From Caldanaerobius polysaccharolyticus DSM 13641 (GTDB lineage Bacteria > Bacillota > Thermoanaerobacteria > Thermoanaerobacterales > Caldanaerobiaceae): a DNA stretch of 64,000 nt. Shown piece by piece: positions 1 through 9,722 of the stretch. The position numbers and the translations under genes are program-made. Numbering within the stretch: the stretch's first letter is position 1; every line of letters begins with the position of its first letter. Below the pieces are notes generated by a model. It saw only the letters and a program-made list of their open reading frames with translations. It was not told the DNA's origin and did not search any database. The stretch covers positions 981,072-1,045,071 of the forward strand of contig NZ_KE386495.1 in NCBI RefSeq assembly GCF_000427425.1. The letters are read 5' to 3'.

Positions 1-3
1 GAT

Positions 4-1062
4 ATGAAGGTATTGATGAAAGGCAATGAAGCGATGGCAGAGGCAGCTGTTATGAGTGGCTGCAGGTATTATTTTGGATACCCTATTACCCCTCAAAACG
101 AGGTAACGGCTTATATGGCCAAAAGACTGCCAGAGGTCGGCGGCGTATTTTTGCAGGCAGAAAGCGAAGTTTCCGCTATAAACATGGTGTATGGGGCAGG
201 AGGAGCCGGTGGTCGTGTCATGATATCCTCCAGCAGTCCAGGGATAAGCTTGATGCAGGAAGGTATATCTTATATAGCGGGTGCGGAAATACCGTGTGTC
301 ATTGTCAATGTAATGCGAGGAGGACCCGGGCTGGGCAATATAACAGCAGCACAGTCTGATTACCTGCAGGCCACTAAAGGCGGAGGACATGGGGATTATC
401 ACTTAATTGTTCTGGCACCTGCTTCTATTCAGGAAATCGCTGATATGATGAGCAAGGCCTTTGATCAGGCTGATAAGTACAGAAATCCGGTAATGGTGCT
501 GATGGACGGTATTTTAGGGCAGATGATGGAACCTGTGGAGTTCAAGCAAAAGCCTTCTGACGATAACCTTTCAAGGTCCAAAGAATGGGCTACCACGGGA
601 ATGGGCAATAGAGATAAGCCTAATCTCATCACATCGCTTTACATAGAGCCTGAAGCGCTGGAACGGCATAATTATCACCTGAAAGAGAAATACGAGAAGA
701 TAAAGCAAAATGAGGTTATGTATGAAAGTTATAACACGGAAGGAGCAGACGTGGTTGTAGTAGCATATGGCATAACCTCCAGGATAGTGAAAACGGCTAT
801 ATCCATGGCCTCAGGTGAAGGTATAAGGCTAGGGCTTCTGCGGCCTATAACGTTGTGGCCTTTTCCTTATAAGGCTTTTGAAAAATTAAACGGCGTTAAA
901 GCATTGCTTACAGTAGAGATGAGCCTTGAACAGATGCACGAAGATGTTTTACTGGCAGCGACTGGTAGAATACCTGTTTACTTTCTAGGTAAACCTGGAG
1001 GAGTGGTGATTGAACCGGTGGAGATCGTAAATATGGCTAAATCAATTTTAGGGAGGTGTTAA
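4..1062 (+). CDS. 2-oxoacid:ferredoxin oxidoreductase, alpha subunit (VorB/KorA type)
   Basis: This 352-residue protein is the alpha chain of a pyruvate-ferredoxin-oxidoreductase-superfamily enzyme, which oxidatively decarboxylates a 2-oxoacid to its acyl-CoA and reduces ferredoxin in the cytosol. The N-terminal domain (about residues 1-190) has the family signature GYPITPQNEV, the EAESEV-like stretch QAESEVSAINMV and SSSSPGISLMQEG. The transketolase-C-like domain follows at about 245-350. Gene order alpha-beta-gamma with tight spacing matches four-subunit branched-chain or 2-oxoglutarate enzymes, so a small 4Fe-4S delta subunit gene is expected just upstream, outside the window. Substrate (branched-chain 2-oxoacids versus 2-oxoglutarate) cannot be decided from sequence reading alone. 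Confidence 0.9.
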   Translation: MKVLMKGNEAMAEAAVMSGCRYYFGYPITPQNEVTAYMAKRLPEVGGVFLQAESEVSAINMVYGAGGAGGRVMISSSSPGISLMQEGISYIAGAEIPCVIVNVMRGGPGLGNITAAQSDYLQATKGGGHGDYHLIVLAPASIQEIADMMSKAFDQADKYRNPVMVLMDGILGQMMEPVEFKQKPSDDNLSRSKEWATTGMGNRDKPNLITSLYIEPEALERHNYHLKEKYEKIKQNEVMYESYNTEGADVVVVAYGITSRIVKTAISMASGEGIRLGLLRPITLWPFPYKAFEKLNGVKALLTVEMSLEQMHEDVLLAATGRIPVYFLGKPGGVVIEPVEIVNMAKSILGRC

Positions 1063-1064
1063 AG

Positions 1065-1811
1065 TTGGCGGTTGTATTTCAAAAACCCAGGAGCATGACA
1101 GACAAACCAATGCACTATTGCCCAGGTTGTACCCACGGTATAGTGCATAGGCTTATTGGAGAAGTGATAGATGAATTGGGCATACAGAGAAAGGCCATTG
1201 GAGTAGCCTCCGTAGGATGTTCGGTTTTTATTTACGACTATATAAATTGCGACTTTCAGGAAGCTTCCCATGGAAGAGCTCCGGCTGTGGCTACGGGCAT
1301 AAAGAGAGTTATTCCCGATAGCGTGGTGTTCACTTATCAGGGGGATGGAGACCTGGCTGCCATCGGTACCGGTGAGATCGTCCATGCGGCGGCTAGAGGT
1401 GAGAGGATAACGGTCGTATACGTCAACAACGCGGTATACGGCATGACAGGTGGCCAGATGGCTCCGACCACTTTATTGGGCCAAAAAACCCTTACTACCC
1501 CTTATGGCAGAAATGCCGATGTAAACGGATACCCTATAAGGATATGCGAGATGCTTTCCACTCTTGACGGTGCAAAGTATATCGCCAGGGTTTCCGTCCA
1601 CGACATCAAACATATTAGGGTTGCGAAAAAAGCGATTAAAGAGGCCTTTGTAAACCAGATAAAAGGCATAGGATTTTCCCTTGTTGAGGTTTTGTCCACA
1701 TGCCCCACTAATTGGGGTTTGACGCCAATAGAATCCATTAAGTGGCTAGAACATAATCTTATACCTTATTATCCACTGAAGGTATTTAAATCGCCGGAGG
1801 TGGCGGATTAA
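1065..1811 (+). CDS. 2-oxoacid:ferredoxin oxidoreductase, beta (TPP-binding) subunit
   Basis: The 248-residue beta chain binds thiamine pyrophosphate and the catalytic 4Fe-4S centre. Visible signatures are HYCPGCTHG near the N-terminus (Cys pair of the cluster), the third cysteine in VGCSVF, and the TPP/Mg motif GDGDLAAIGTGEIVHAA followed by NNAVYGMTGGQ. I choose the TTG at 1065 because GGGAGGTG at 1051-1058 lies six bases upstream; an in-frame GTG at 1056 would overlap that Shine-Dalgarno sequence. It follows the alpha gene by two bases and overlaps the gamma gene by one, so the three are one translational unit. Confidence 0.9.
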   Translation: MAVVFQKPRSMTDKPMHYCPGCTHGIVHRLIGEVIDELGIQRKAIGVASVGCSVFIYDYINCDFQEASHGRAPAVATGIKRVIPDSVVFTYQGDGDLAAIGTGEIVHAAARGERITVVYVNNAVYGMTGGQMAPTTLLGQKTLTTPYGRNADVNGYPIRICEMLSTLDGAKYIARVSVHDIKHIRVAKKAIKEAFVNQIKGIGFSLVEVLSTCPTNWGLTPIESIKWLEHNLIPYYPLKVFKSPEVAD

Positions 1812-2353
1812 TGGAACAGAGGGTGATAATGGCAGGTTTTGGAGGGCAAGGCATAATGTCTATGGGGCAGCTTCTGGCCTATGCAGGAATGCTGGAAGGC
1901 AAAAAGGTCTCGTGGTTGCCTTCCTATGGTCCTGAGCAAAGAGGCGGCACAGCCAACTGCCACGTGGTTGTAACCGATGGCGATCCAGGCTCTCCTTTGG
2001 TCACTGAAGCTACGTCGGTAATAGCTATGAATCGACCGTCACTGGAAAAATTTCAAAGGAATTTGATAAAAGGAGGGCTTTTAATTGTAAATTCCAGCCT
2101 CGTAGATGTGAAACCAGATAGAACCGATGTAAACGTGGTGTATATTAAAGCTAACGATATAGCTAACGAATTAGGTGATCTGAGAGTGGCTAACATGGTG
2201 GCATTGGGTGCTTTTATTAAACAGACAGGTGTTGTTAAATTTGAAAGTGCGTTTAGCGCTTTGCGGAAGGTTATGGAAGGGAGAAAAGCCGTATACATAC
2301 CCCAAAACATCCAAGCTCTGAAGCAGGGCGCATTAAGCTTGAGTACAATATAA
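1811..2353 (+). CDS. 2-oxoacid:ferredoxin oxidoreductase, gamma subunit
   Basis: A 180-residue gamma chain (POR/KOR gamma family). The N-terminus has the typical MAGFGGQGIMSMGQLLAYAG motif, and SYGPEQRGGTANCHVVV is the second family landmark. It forms the core heterooligomer with the two preceding subunits and is normally catalytically silent but structurally required. Its ATG overlaps the beta stop codon (TAATG). It is the last gene of the operon, since a 15-bp hairpin follows directly. Confidence 0.92.
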   Translation: MEQRVIMAGFGGQGIMSMGQLLAYAGMLEGKKVSWLPSYGPEQRGGTANCHVVVTDGDPGSPLVTEATSVIAMNRPSLEKFQRNLIKGGLLIVNSSLVDVKPDRTDVNVVYIKANDIANELGDLRVANMVALGAFIKQTGVVKFESAFSALRKVMEGRKAVYIPQNIQALKQGALSLSTI

Positions 2354-2355
2354 GT

Positions 2356-2392
2356 ACAATAAAAGAGGAATGATTTCCTCTTTTATTGTCGT
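2356..2392. terminator. Bidirectional rho-independent terminator
   Basis: A perfect 15-bp stem pairs 2356-2370 (ACAATAAAAGAGGAA) with 2375-2389 around a TGAT loop. A- and T-rich flanks on both sides suit the convergent genes that end here (oxidoreductase gamma on plus, stress protein on minus). Confidence 0.85.
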
Positions 2393-2399
2393 TTTCGTT

Positions 2400-2870
2400 T
2401 TATTCTGCTTTTACGTCGTATGCGCCATTGGCTCTCATTATGTTGGCTGCATCGTTTACTTTATTGTCATCGGATTGAGCGATTACTAGAATGCCGCCTT
2501 TTTTTACCTCTTCTTCGTATCTTCGGCTCTCAGCAGCTGGTATACCCATGTCAATTAAGCCGCCTGCGATGCCTCCGCCTACTGCTCCTGTCAGGAGAGC
2601 AGCAATAGGTCCCATGGCCACTATAGGGCCAACCCCTGGTATGGCCATAGCGCCTGCACTGGCTAGTAGACCGGCAATGCCTCCTATTACTCCTCCTGTG
2701 GTTGTACCGTCTGCTATCGAGTCAAAACCAGCTTCTCCACCGTTGTCTTGGACATTTTCCCTTTTTGAAACGATAGAAATTTCATTGTCTTTAAATCCCT
2801 TTTCCCTCATGCTAGAAATAGCTTTTTCTGCTTGCTCTTTTGAGTTAAATACGCCTATAACTTTTGACAT
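2400..2870 (-). CDS. YflT-like general stress protein with glycine-rich membrane-inserting segment
   Basis: This 156-residue protein begins with MSKVIGVFNSKEQAEKAISS, the beta-alpha start of the YflT/general-stress (heat-induced stress protein) fold. A long Gly/Ala-rich, hydrophobic stretch follows at about residues 58-108 (TTTGGVIGGIAGLLASAGAMAIPG), like glycine-zipper domains, and then a second small alpha/beta half (MGIPAAESRRYEEEVKKGGILVI). Related proteins are often stress-induced but of unknown biochemical role. It is a single-gene unit facing the oxidoreductase operon, with GGAGG seen upstream on the minus strand at about 2880-2884. Confidence 0.75.
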   Translation of the reverse strand: MSKVIGVFNSKEQAEKAISSMREKGFKDNEISIVSKRENVQDNGGEAGFDSIADGTTTGGVIGGIAGLLASAGAMAIPGVGPIVAMGPIAALLTGAVGGGIAGGLIDMGIPAAESRRYEEEVKKGGILVIAQSDDNKVNDAANIMRANGAYDVKAE

Positions 2871-2955
2871 AGTACAAGCCTCCTTTTCACACTTTAATAT
2901 TAGCTTATTTGAGCGATAATATTCCTGTGTTATAATTTACTTTGAGGTGAAATCT

Positions 2956-3771
2956 ATGAGATATAAAATGGTCATTGCTGACATCGACGGAACGCTTGTA
3001 GACGATAACAGGATGATCACGCCTGTTACAAAAAAAGCAGTAATGGAATTTAGAGAAAAAGGTGGAATTTTTACCATAGCCACGGGACGAGGCATTGATT
3101 CAGCCAGTCCTTTTATACAAGAACTTCATATCGACGTACCTGTAATTCTTTTCAATGGATGTATGATATATCACCCGCAGACAGGTAAGATAATGTACAG
3201 TGAATTCTTGCCTCCTGATGTCTATAAAATAGCTGCTAAATTATGGAAAACAAAGGATTACCCTGTTGAGATGTTAGCTTTTTCAATCCATGGAATATAT
3301 GTGTATAAAATTACCGAACTCATAAGGCTTTTTATGGATATTGACCATGTTTATTGTAGGGAAGTTGAAAACATAGAAGATGTAAAGGACATCGTCAAAG
3401 TTTTATTTTTAGGCGATGCTGAGGTGTCTAAAGAATTAGTTAAGCGTTTAGGAAATTATACTGATAACTTTACATGTGTTCAGTCGGATAGGTTATTTAT
3501 AGAGTTGCTGCCGCAAGGGGTTACGAAGGGCAGTACCTTGATCAAGCTGTGCAGAATATTAGGGATTGATTTAAAAGAAGTGGTGGCGATAGGAGATCAA
3601 GACAATGATAGGGAGATGATCTGTAATGCGGGTTGTGGCGTAGCTATGGGCAATGCTGATGACGATTTAAAGGCTTGCGCCAAGTACGTAACCAGTACAA
3701 ATATGGAGAATGGCGTGGCTGAAGTGCTGCAAAGGGTAATAAGAGGTGATTTGTTTACAAATTGCCGATAA
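2956..3771 (+). CDS. Cof-type HAD-superfamily phosphatase
   Basis: A 271-residue HAD hydrolase of the Cof (IIB cap) group. Motif I is ADIDGTLVDDN (nucleophile Asp), motif II TIATGRG, motif III the Lys of GVTKGSTL, and motif IV AIGDQDNDREMI. Members dephosphorylate sugar phosphates, nucleotides or flavin precursors; the substrate here is unknown. The ATG at 2956 is chosen because GAGGTG at 2944-2949 is six bases upstream; an in-frame GTG at 2947 sits inside this site. It lies immediately before the glmM promoter and may supply no specific function to that pathway. Confidence 0.85.
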   Translation: MRYKMVIADIDGTLVDDNRMITPVTKKAVMEFREKGGIFTIATGRGIDSASPFIQELHIDVPVILFNGCMIYHPQTGKIMYSEFLPPDVYKIAAKLWKTKDYPVEMLAFSIHGIYVYKITELIRLFMDIDHVYCREVENIEDVKDIVKVLFLGDAEVSKELVKRLGNYTDNFTCVQSDRLFIELLPQGVTKGSTLIKLCRILGIDLKEVVAIGDQDNDREMICNAGCGVAMGNADDDLKACAKYVTSTNMENGVAEVLQRVIRGDLFTNCR

Positions 3772-3782
3772 AATAATATAAT
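3754..3782 (+). promoter_or_regulatory. Sigma-A-type promoter for glmM
   Basis: TTTACA at 3754-3759 and TATAAT at 3777-3782 are separated by 17 bases. They overlap the end of the HAD gene and lie 47 bases before the glmM start. Confidence 0.6.
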
Positions 3783-3828
3783 AGATAACAGATTGTTTTT
3801 TAATAAAGGAATGAGGTGTAGCGGAATA

Positions 3829-5172
3829 ATGGCTAGGATGTTTGGGACGGATGGCGTGAGAGGGATTGCAAATCAAGACCTTACGCCAGAATTAGCGTAC
3901 AAATTAGGCCGAGCAGGAGCTTTTGTGCTTACAGAAGGGGCGAGAAAACCCCGGATCGTTGTAGCAAAGGATACGAGGATTTCAGGAGATTTGCTGGAAA
4001 GTGCTTTGGTGGCAGGTATACTATCAGTAGGAGCACAGGCGTTATGCGTGGGTATTGTTTCTACGCCTTCTGTGGCCATTCTCACAAGGCATTATGAGGC
4101 AGATGCTGGTGTGATGATATCCGCCTCCCATAATCCGGTGGAGTACAATGGCATAAAATTCTTTAATAAAGAAGGGTATAAGCTGTCGGACGACCTGGAG
4201 GATCAGATTGAGGCAATCGTAAAAGGGGAGGATGAGTTGCCAAGACCTGTTGGACGCCACATTGGCCACAGGGTTTTCATGGATGATGCACAAGACGTTT
4301 ATATTGCTTATTTAAAGAGTATATTTGATATAAGATTAGATGGTTTGAAAATAGCAGTGGACTGTGCCAATGGATCTAACTACAAGATCGCACCCCGGTT
4401 GCTTAAAGACCTAGGGGCGGAGGTATTTGCCATTAACGACAAACCTGATGGGACGAATATAAATCGAGATTGCGGTTCCACCCATATAAAAGCTCTAAGA
4501 GATTATGTGCGTGAGGTAGGTGCAGACGTAGGTCTGGCTTTTGATGGAGATGCTGATAGGCTTATAGCGGTAGATGAAAAAGGAGAAGTCGTAGACGGCG
4601 ATAAAGTGATGGTGATTTGTGCACTGGCGATGAAAGAGAAAGGTAAATTAAGAAACAACGCGGTAGTAGTTACTGTAATGAGCAACATGGGATTGGATAT
4701 CGCTCTTAAAAGCCATGAAATTGATGTAGTAAAAACTAAAGTAGGAGACAGATATGTGCTGGAAGAGATGTTGCGAGGGGATTACGCCATAGGAGGAGAG
4801 CAATCAGGCCATGTGATATTTTTAGACCACAATACCACAGGCGATGGCCTTGTTACTGCATTAAATTTGTTGTCAGTGATGGTGGAAAAAAGACAACCTT
4901 TATCCTCTTTAGCCAGTGTGATGGAGGTATACCCCCAGGTGATTGTAAACGCTAGAGTAAGTGAAAGTAAAAAGCATGTTTTTGCTGAAGACGAGGAAAT
5001 ATCCGAAAAAATAAAAGATTTAGAGGAAATGCTCAAAGGAGAAGGGAGGGTGCTTATAAGGCCTTCGGGTACAGAGCCTCTTATAAGGGTTATGCTTGAG
5101 GGTAAAGATCTCGATGTTCTCAAAGCAGAGGCAAAAAGGTTGGCTCTTTTTATAGAGCAGCGATTGGGCTAA
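3829..5172 (+). CDS. glmM: Phosphoglucosamine mutase
   Basis: GlmM interconverts glucosamine-6-phosphate and glucosamine-1-phosphate on the way to UDP-GlcNAc. At 447 residues it has the normal family length. The N-terminal FGTDGVRG, the phosphoserine loop ISASHNPVEYNGIK (Ser about residue 100), the Mg loop FDGDADR and the C-terminal phosphate-binding RPSGTEPLIRVM are all present. ATG 3829 is preceded by GAGGTG at 3813-3818; an upstream TTG at 3793 has no binding site. glmS, which makes its substrate, is the next gene, separated by a glmS ribozyme. Confidence 0.96.
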   Translation: MARMFGTDGVRGIANQDLTPELAYKLGRAGAFVLTEGARKPRIVVAKDTRISGDLLESALVAGILSVGAQALCVGIVSTPSVAILTRHYEADAGVMISASHNPVEYNGIKFFNKEGYKLSDDLEDQIEAIVKGEDELPRPVGRHIGHRVFMDDAQDVYIAYLKSIFDIRLDGLKIAVDCANGSNYKIAPRLLKDLGAEVFAINDKPDGTNINRDCGSTHIKALRDYVREVGADVGLAFDGDADRLIAVDEKGEVVDGDKVMVICALAMKEKGKLRNNAVVVTVMSNMGLDIALKSHEIDVVKTKVGDRYVLEEMLRGDYAIGGEQSGHVIFLDHNTTGDGLVTALNLLSVMVEKRQPLSSLASVMEVYPQVIVNARVSESKKHVFAEDEEISEKIKDLEEMLKGEGRVLIRPSGTEPLIRVMLEGKDLDVLKAEAKRLALFIEQRLG

Positions 5173-5220
5173 ATTAGAAAGGGGTGATGCTAGGGAGAAA
5201 AGATATGTTAGTTTTAGGAT

Positions 5221-5371
5221 TTTATAAGCGCCTGGGCCTGGTGTAATGTGACATCAGGTTGACGAGGACAGGGTTTATCGAGCATTCGGCGGGTGCCCTG
5301 CGGTTTGACCACGGCCGTTAAAGACCTGACAAAACCGCAAGTAATTGCGGCCTAAACCAGGTCGAGTGGTG
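5221..5371 (+). ncRNA. glmS ribozyme: glmS ribozyme (self-cleaving riboswitch for glucosamine-6-phosphate)
   Basis: The RNA between glmM and glmS carries the conserved glmS ribozyme elements: AAGCGCC at the cleavage site (predicted between A5227 and G5228), GTTGACGAGGACAGGGTTTA, TCGAGCATTCGGCGGGTGCC, and the downstream pairing regions ending near ACCAGGTCGAGTGG. In this family glucosamine-6-phosphate acts as a cofactor for cleavage just 5' of the core, which leads to decay of the glmS message. The arrangement gives end-product control of glmS while glmM is transcribed upstream. Confidence 0.95.
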
Positions 5372-5395
5372 ATAAATTACAGGAGGAGATTGCAG

Positions 5396-7222
5396 ATGTG
5401 CGGAATAGTTGGGTATATCGGCGATGAACAGGCGACGCCGATATTGTTGGAAGGACTGAAGAGGCTGGAATATCGCGGATATGATTCGGCTGGAGTAGCC
5501 TTGTACGAGAACGGCAAGCTACAAATTCGCAAGACCAAAGGCAGGTTGACGGCTTTAGAAGATTTGATAAAAAGGGAATGCGTTGCAGGCTCTGTGGGCA
5601 TAGGCCATACCCGATGGGCGACCCATGGCGAGCCTTCTGATATAAATGCTCATCCTCACGTAAATTCAAAGGGTACTATTGCAGTGGTTCACAATGGAAT
5701 AATTGAAAATTATCTGTACTTAAAAGAGAGACTTCAGCAAGAAGGTTATAAATTTGTTTCAGATACGGATACAGAGGTCATCGCTCAGCTGATAGATTAT
5801 TTTTACAAAGGGGATATTTTGGACGCTGTTATAAATGCAGTAAGCAGATTAGAAGGGTCTTACGCTCTTGCTATCCTTTCTACTTATGAGCCTGATAAGG
5901 TCATTGCGGTAAGACGGGATAGCCCCCTTATAGTAGGTCTTGGAGAAGACGGCAATTACCTGGCTTCAGATATCCCTGCTATACTGAAGTACACAAGAAA
6001 TGTCTATATTCTGGAAGACGGAGAAATTGCGGTTTTGACTAAAGATAAAGTCACGGTGATGGACAGCTTTGGAAAAGAGATTAAAAAAGAGGTCTTTGAG
6101 GTAAAGTGGGATGTGGCAGCAGCTGAGAAAGGCGGATACCAGCATTTCATGATTAAAGAGATAAACGAGCAGCCCAAAGCCGTAAGGGACACACTTGCTG
6201 GCAGATTGCCTGAAGGCAGCGATGTAAAGCTGGACGATATAAAGCTGTCCAGGGAAGATATAAATAAAATCAATAAAATTTTTATTGTGGCATGTGGAAC
6301 TGCTTATCACGCGGGCTTGGTAGGGAAAAATCTCATAGAAAACCTGGCCAGGATCCCAGTAGAAGCCGATATAGCATCAGAATTCAGGTACAGGGATCCC
6401 CTAGTTGATGAAAACAGTTTGACGGTGGTGATAAGCCAGTCCGGAGAGACGGCTGACACCTTGGCAGCGATGAGAGAAGCAAAAAAGAAAGGCTCCAGGA
6501 TATTGGCTGTCACTAATGTTGTAGGCAGTTCGGTGGCCAGAGAGGCAGATGACGTGCTTTATACGTGGGCTGGTCCTGAGATAGCAGTGGCCTCTACTAA
6601 AGCGTATACTACTCAGCTTGTCTCGATGTACCTCCTGGCCATAAAGCTGGGATTGGAAAGAGGAACCATAACAGAAGATTATGCAGAGATGTTAAAATCA
6701 GAGTTGCGGCAATTATCCGAAAAAATTCAAAAGATACTGGATAGTCAAGATACTGTACAGAAATTGGCCGATAATAACTATACGGCAAAAGATGTGTTTT
6801 TCCTGGGAAGAGGTTTAGACTACTCTGTTTCGATGGAAGGATCGTTAAAGCTCAAGGAAATATCGTATATCCATTCAGAGGCTTACGCTGCCGGTGAATT
6901 GAAACACGGTACTCTGGCACTAATAGAAAATGGAACGCTGGTCATAGCATTGGTAACGCAGAAACACCTTTACGATAAGATGTTAAGCAATATAAAAGAA
7001 GTTACCACCAGAGGTGCTCATGTAATCGCTGTAGCGCCTGAGAGTATGAGAGAAGTAGAAAAAGCAGTTGATGATGTAATCTACATTCCGGATTGTGCAG
7101 AAGAGGTGGCTCCGGTCTTAGCGGTAATACCGCTGCAGCTTTTGGCATATTACATGGCTGTAGCCAGGGGTTGCGATGTGGATAAGCCTCGCAATCTGGC
7201 CAAGAGCGTCACGGTGGAATAA
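5396..7222 (+). CDS. glmS: Glutamine-fructose-6-phosphate aminotransferase (isomerizing)
   Basis: GlmS makes glucosamine-6-phosphate from fructose-6-phosphate and glutamine, the first step of amino-sugar synthesis. The 608-residue protein begins MCGIVGYIG with the catalytic Cys1 of the Ntn amidotransferase domain, has GHTRWATHG and HNGIIENY, and continues into two SIS isomerase domains (VACGTAYHAG, SQSGETADT and GRGLDYSVSMEG) with the C-terminal DKPRNLAKSVTVE. ATG 5396 follows AGGAGGAGA; earlier in-frame codons would include ribozyme sequence. Expression is controlled by the upstream ribozyme. Confidence 0.97.
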   Translation: MCGIVGYIGDEQATPILLEGLKRLEYRGYDSAGVALYENGKLQIRKTKGRLTALEDLIKRECVAGSVGIGHTRWATHGEPSDINAHPHVNSKGTIAVVHNGIIENYLYLKERLQQEGYKFVSDTDTEVIAQLIDYFYKGDILDAVINAVSRLEGSYALAILSTYEPDKVIAVRRDSPLIVGLGEDGNYLASDIPAILKYTRNVYILEDGEIAVLTKDKVTVMDSFGKEIKKEVFEVKWDVAAAEKGGYQHFMIKEINEQPKAVRDTLAGRLPEGSDVKLDDIKLSREDINKINKIFIVACGTAYHAGLVGKNLIENLARIPVEADIASEFRYRDPLVDENSLTVVISQSGETADTLAAMREAKKKGSRILAVTNVVGSSVAREADDVLYTWAGPEIAVASTKAYTTQLVSMYLLAIKLGLERGTITEDYAEMLKSELRQLSEKIQKILDSQDTVQKLADNNYTAKDVFFLGRGLDYSVSMEGSLKLKEISYIHSEAYAAGELKHGTLALIENGTLVIALVTQKHLYDKMLSNIKEVTTRGAHVIAVAPESMREVEKAVDDVIYIPDCAEEVAPVLAVIPLQLLAYYMAVARGCDVDKPRNLAKSVTVE

Positions 7223-7877
7223 TTGGTAATGACCAGGTGTTGATGTTGTATTTCTCATTTATACCTTTTCCCCATGCGAAAAAAGTGGTTCTGTTTGGGA
7301 AGGAATAATGGAAAAGGATTAAGGATTAAGTCCACACGGAGTAGTAAAGGGATAAGTGGTAAGGCCTCGAAAAATTTGAGATTTACGCCACTTATCCCTT
7401 TTTCCTTTTATCCTTGACCCTGCCCATTCGGAACAACTTTTTTCACACAAATTGGAAGGGTATTTGGGAATTTATAGGAGAAATAATACTGTTTCACAGA
7501 AAAACTTTATTACCTCCCATAAAACCCCATCCTTATTTTATGCGGGGTGGAGGGGATGGGAATGGAAAGAGTTTTTTTTAAGTTAACATAGTTAGGGTTA
7601 AGGGAAAAGGAGATAAGGATCAAGTTTGGAAACTGTTTTTAGTTAAAGTTTTTCTGTGAAAAATAAAGTCGTTCCAAAAGGGGAAAAAAGTCTTTCTGTT
7701 AATTAAGTGAAAAGGAGAATAATTGAGGGATATAAGCCATTTTATGAAGAATAACGGCTTGTTATATTTAAATTGAGAAGTAAGGGGAGATTAAAACTGG
7801 AGTGAAAAATAATTTTTACTAAAGATTGCATGGAGAATTCTATGTTACTGATAAAGAAAGGTTAATTGTAAAATTAA
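7223..7877. repeat. Gene-free spacer built of inverted and dispersed repeats
   Basis: I see no gene here. A 14-bp perfect inverted repeat, AAAGGGATAAGTGG at 7346-7359 with CCACTTATCCCTTT at 7388-7401, can act as a large hairpin after glmS. An 18-bp perfect inverted pair lies at 7492-7509 and 7644-7661 (TAAAGTTTTTCTGTGAAA). The segment 7645-7714 recurs at 11475-11544, and 7302-7385 resembles 9627-9703. A further partial copy of the latter is seen at about 7594-7630. The spacer looks like remains of small non-autonomous elements. Confidence 0.7.
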
Positions 7878-8976
<1,099 letters not shown>

Positions 8977-9010
8977 TTAATATTGCAATTTAAGATAATT
9001 TAATATTTTT

Positions 9011-9523
9011 TTATTTAAGACCGTTATATTTATCTGTATCATATTTTAATAATAGCTGTGTTAAATGCTCGGCATGCCCCTTTTCTTCATTAATTATTGA
9101 GTACAATGCATACCTGACATCATTATATGGGATACTAGCTAAATGCTGTTCATATAGGATAACAGCTTCAAATTCGCCTTTTATGTCTTCTCTTACATTA
9201 TTTAAGATTATCTGTTTATCGTAATTTGGTGTATATGTTTGCATAGGTGACTTAGGGCCTAATTTATCGCCAATATGATCTTTATATGCTTGATATTGTA
9301 CTGGGTCATATTTACGAAGCAATGAAAGAATCATACCATAGTGTTTTTTTTCATCTCCCATGATACTTTCCCAAACTGCATTGATGTCTTCCATGTTTGA
9401 ATTTGCAATATGGTTAGTATAACCGTTTATAGCATCAATTTCAGCTATTAATATCTCCCTTAATTTATTTGTAACAAGTATCGCAATTCCTTGTGGCTGG
9501 CCATATGGATTAGTGTAACTCAT
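9011..9523 (-). CDS. Ferritin-like di-iron protein (rubrerythrin-type four-helix bundle, no rubredoxin domain)
   Basis: A 170-residue protein of the ferritin-like superfamily. Two repeated metal-ligand sets are visible: EIDAINGY with DEKKHYG in the first half, and EFEAVILYEQH with NEEKGHAEH in the second, as expected for a di-iron four-helix bundle. There is no C-terminal CxxC rubredoxin domain. ATG 9523 is chosen since AGGAGG is seven bases upstream on the minus strand; a longer reading to 9589 lacks a binding site. A role in oxygen or peroxide defence or iron handling is likely by family only. It stands alone beside the IS relic. Confidence 0.75.
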   Translation of the reverse strand: MSYTNPYGQPQGIAILVTNKLREILIAEIDAINGYTNHIANSNMEDINAVWESIMGDEKKHYGMILSLLRKYDPVQYQAYKDHIGDKLGPKSPMQTYTPNYDKQIILNNVREDIKGEFEAVILYEQHLASIPYNDVRYALYSIINEEKGHAEHLTQLLLKYDTDKYNGLK

Positions 9524-9626
9524 TTTATACCTCCTAAATTTGGACTTACTTAAATGGGTAGACAGTTTTAATAATATGTTATTCATCAATGTTCAATTGC
9601 GTTCAAGTTATATATAAGGAGTGGAA

Positions 9627-9703
9627 AGAAATAAGGGAAAAAGATTAAGGCTCAAGTTCATAGTGAACAGCAAAGGGATAAGCGGAAGGTCTCAAAAACA
9701 TAG
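9627..9703. repeat. Second copy of an approximately 80-bp dispersed repeat
   Basis: This segment matches 7302-7385 over most of its length; both contain GGGAAAAAGATTAAGG-like and CAAAGGGATAAGCGGAAGG-like blocks with several substitutions and one gap. The two copies bracket the IS30 relic and the ferritin-like gene, so they could support recombination of the block between them. Confidence 0.6.
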
Positions 9704-9722
9704 ATAGTTTGATCTCATAATT

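Noticed and set aside
1059-1385. Minus-strand frame inside the oxidoreductase beta gene.
   Set aside because: Fully antisense to a conserved gene with all catalytic motifs.
7223-7877. CRISPR array among the repeats.
   Set aside because: The repeats differ in length and orientation, spacing is irregular, and no cas genes are in the window.
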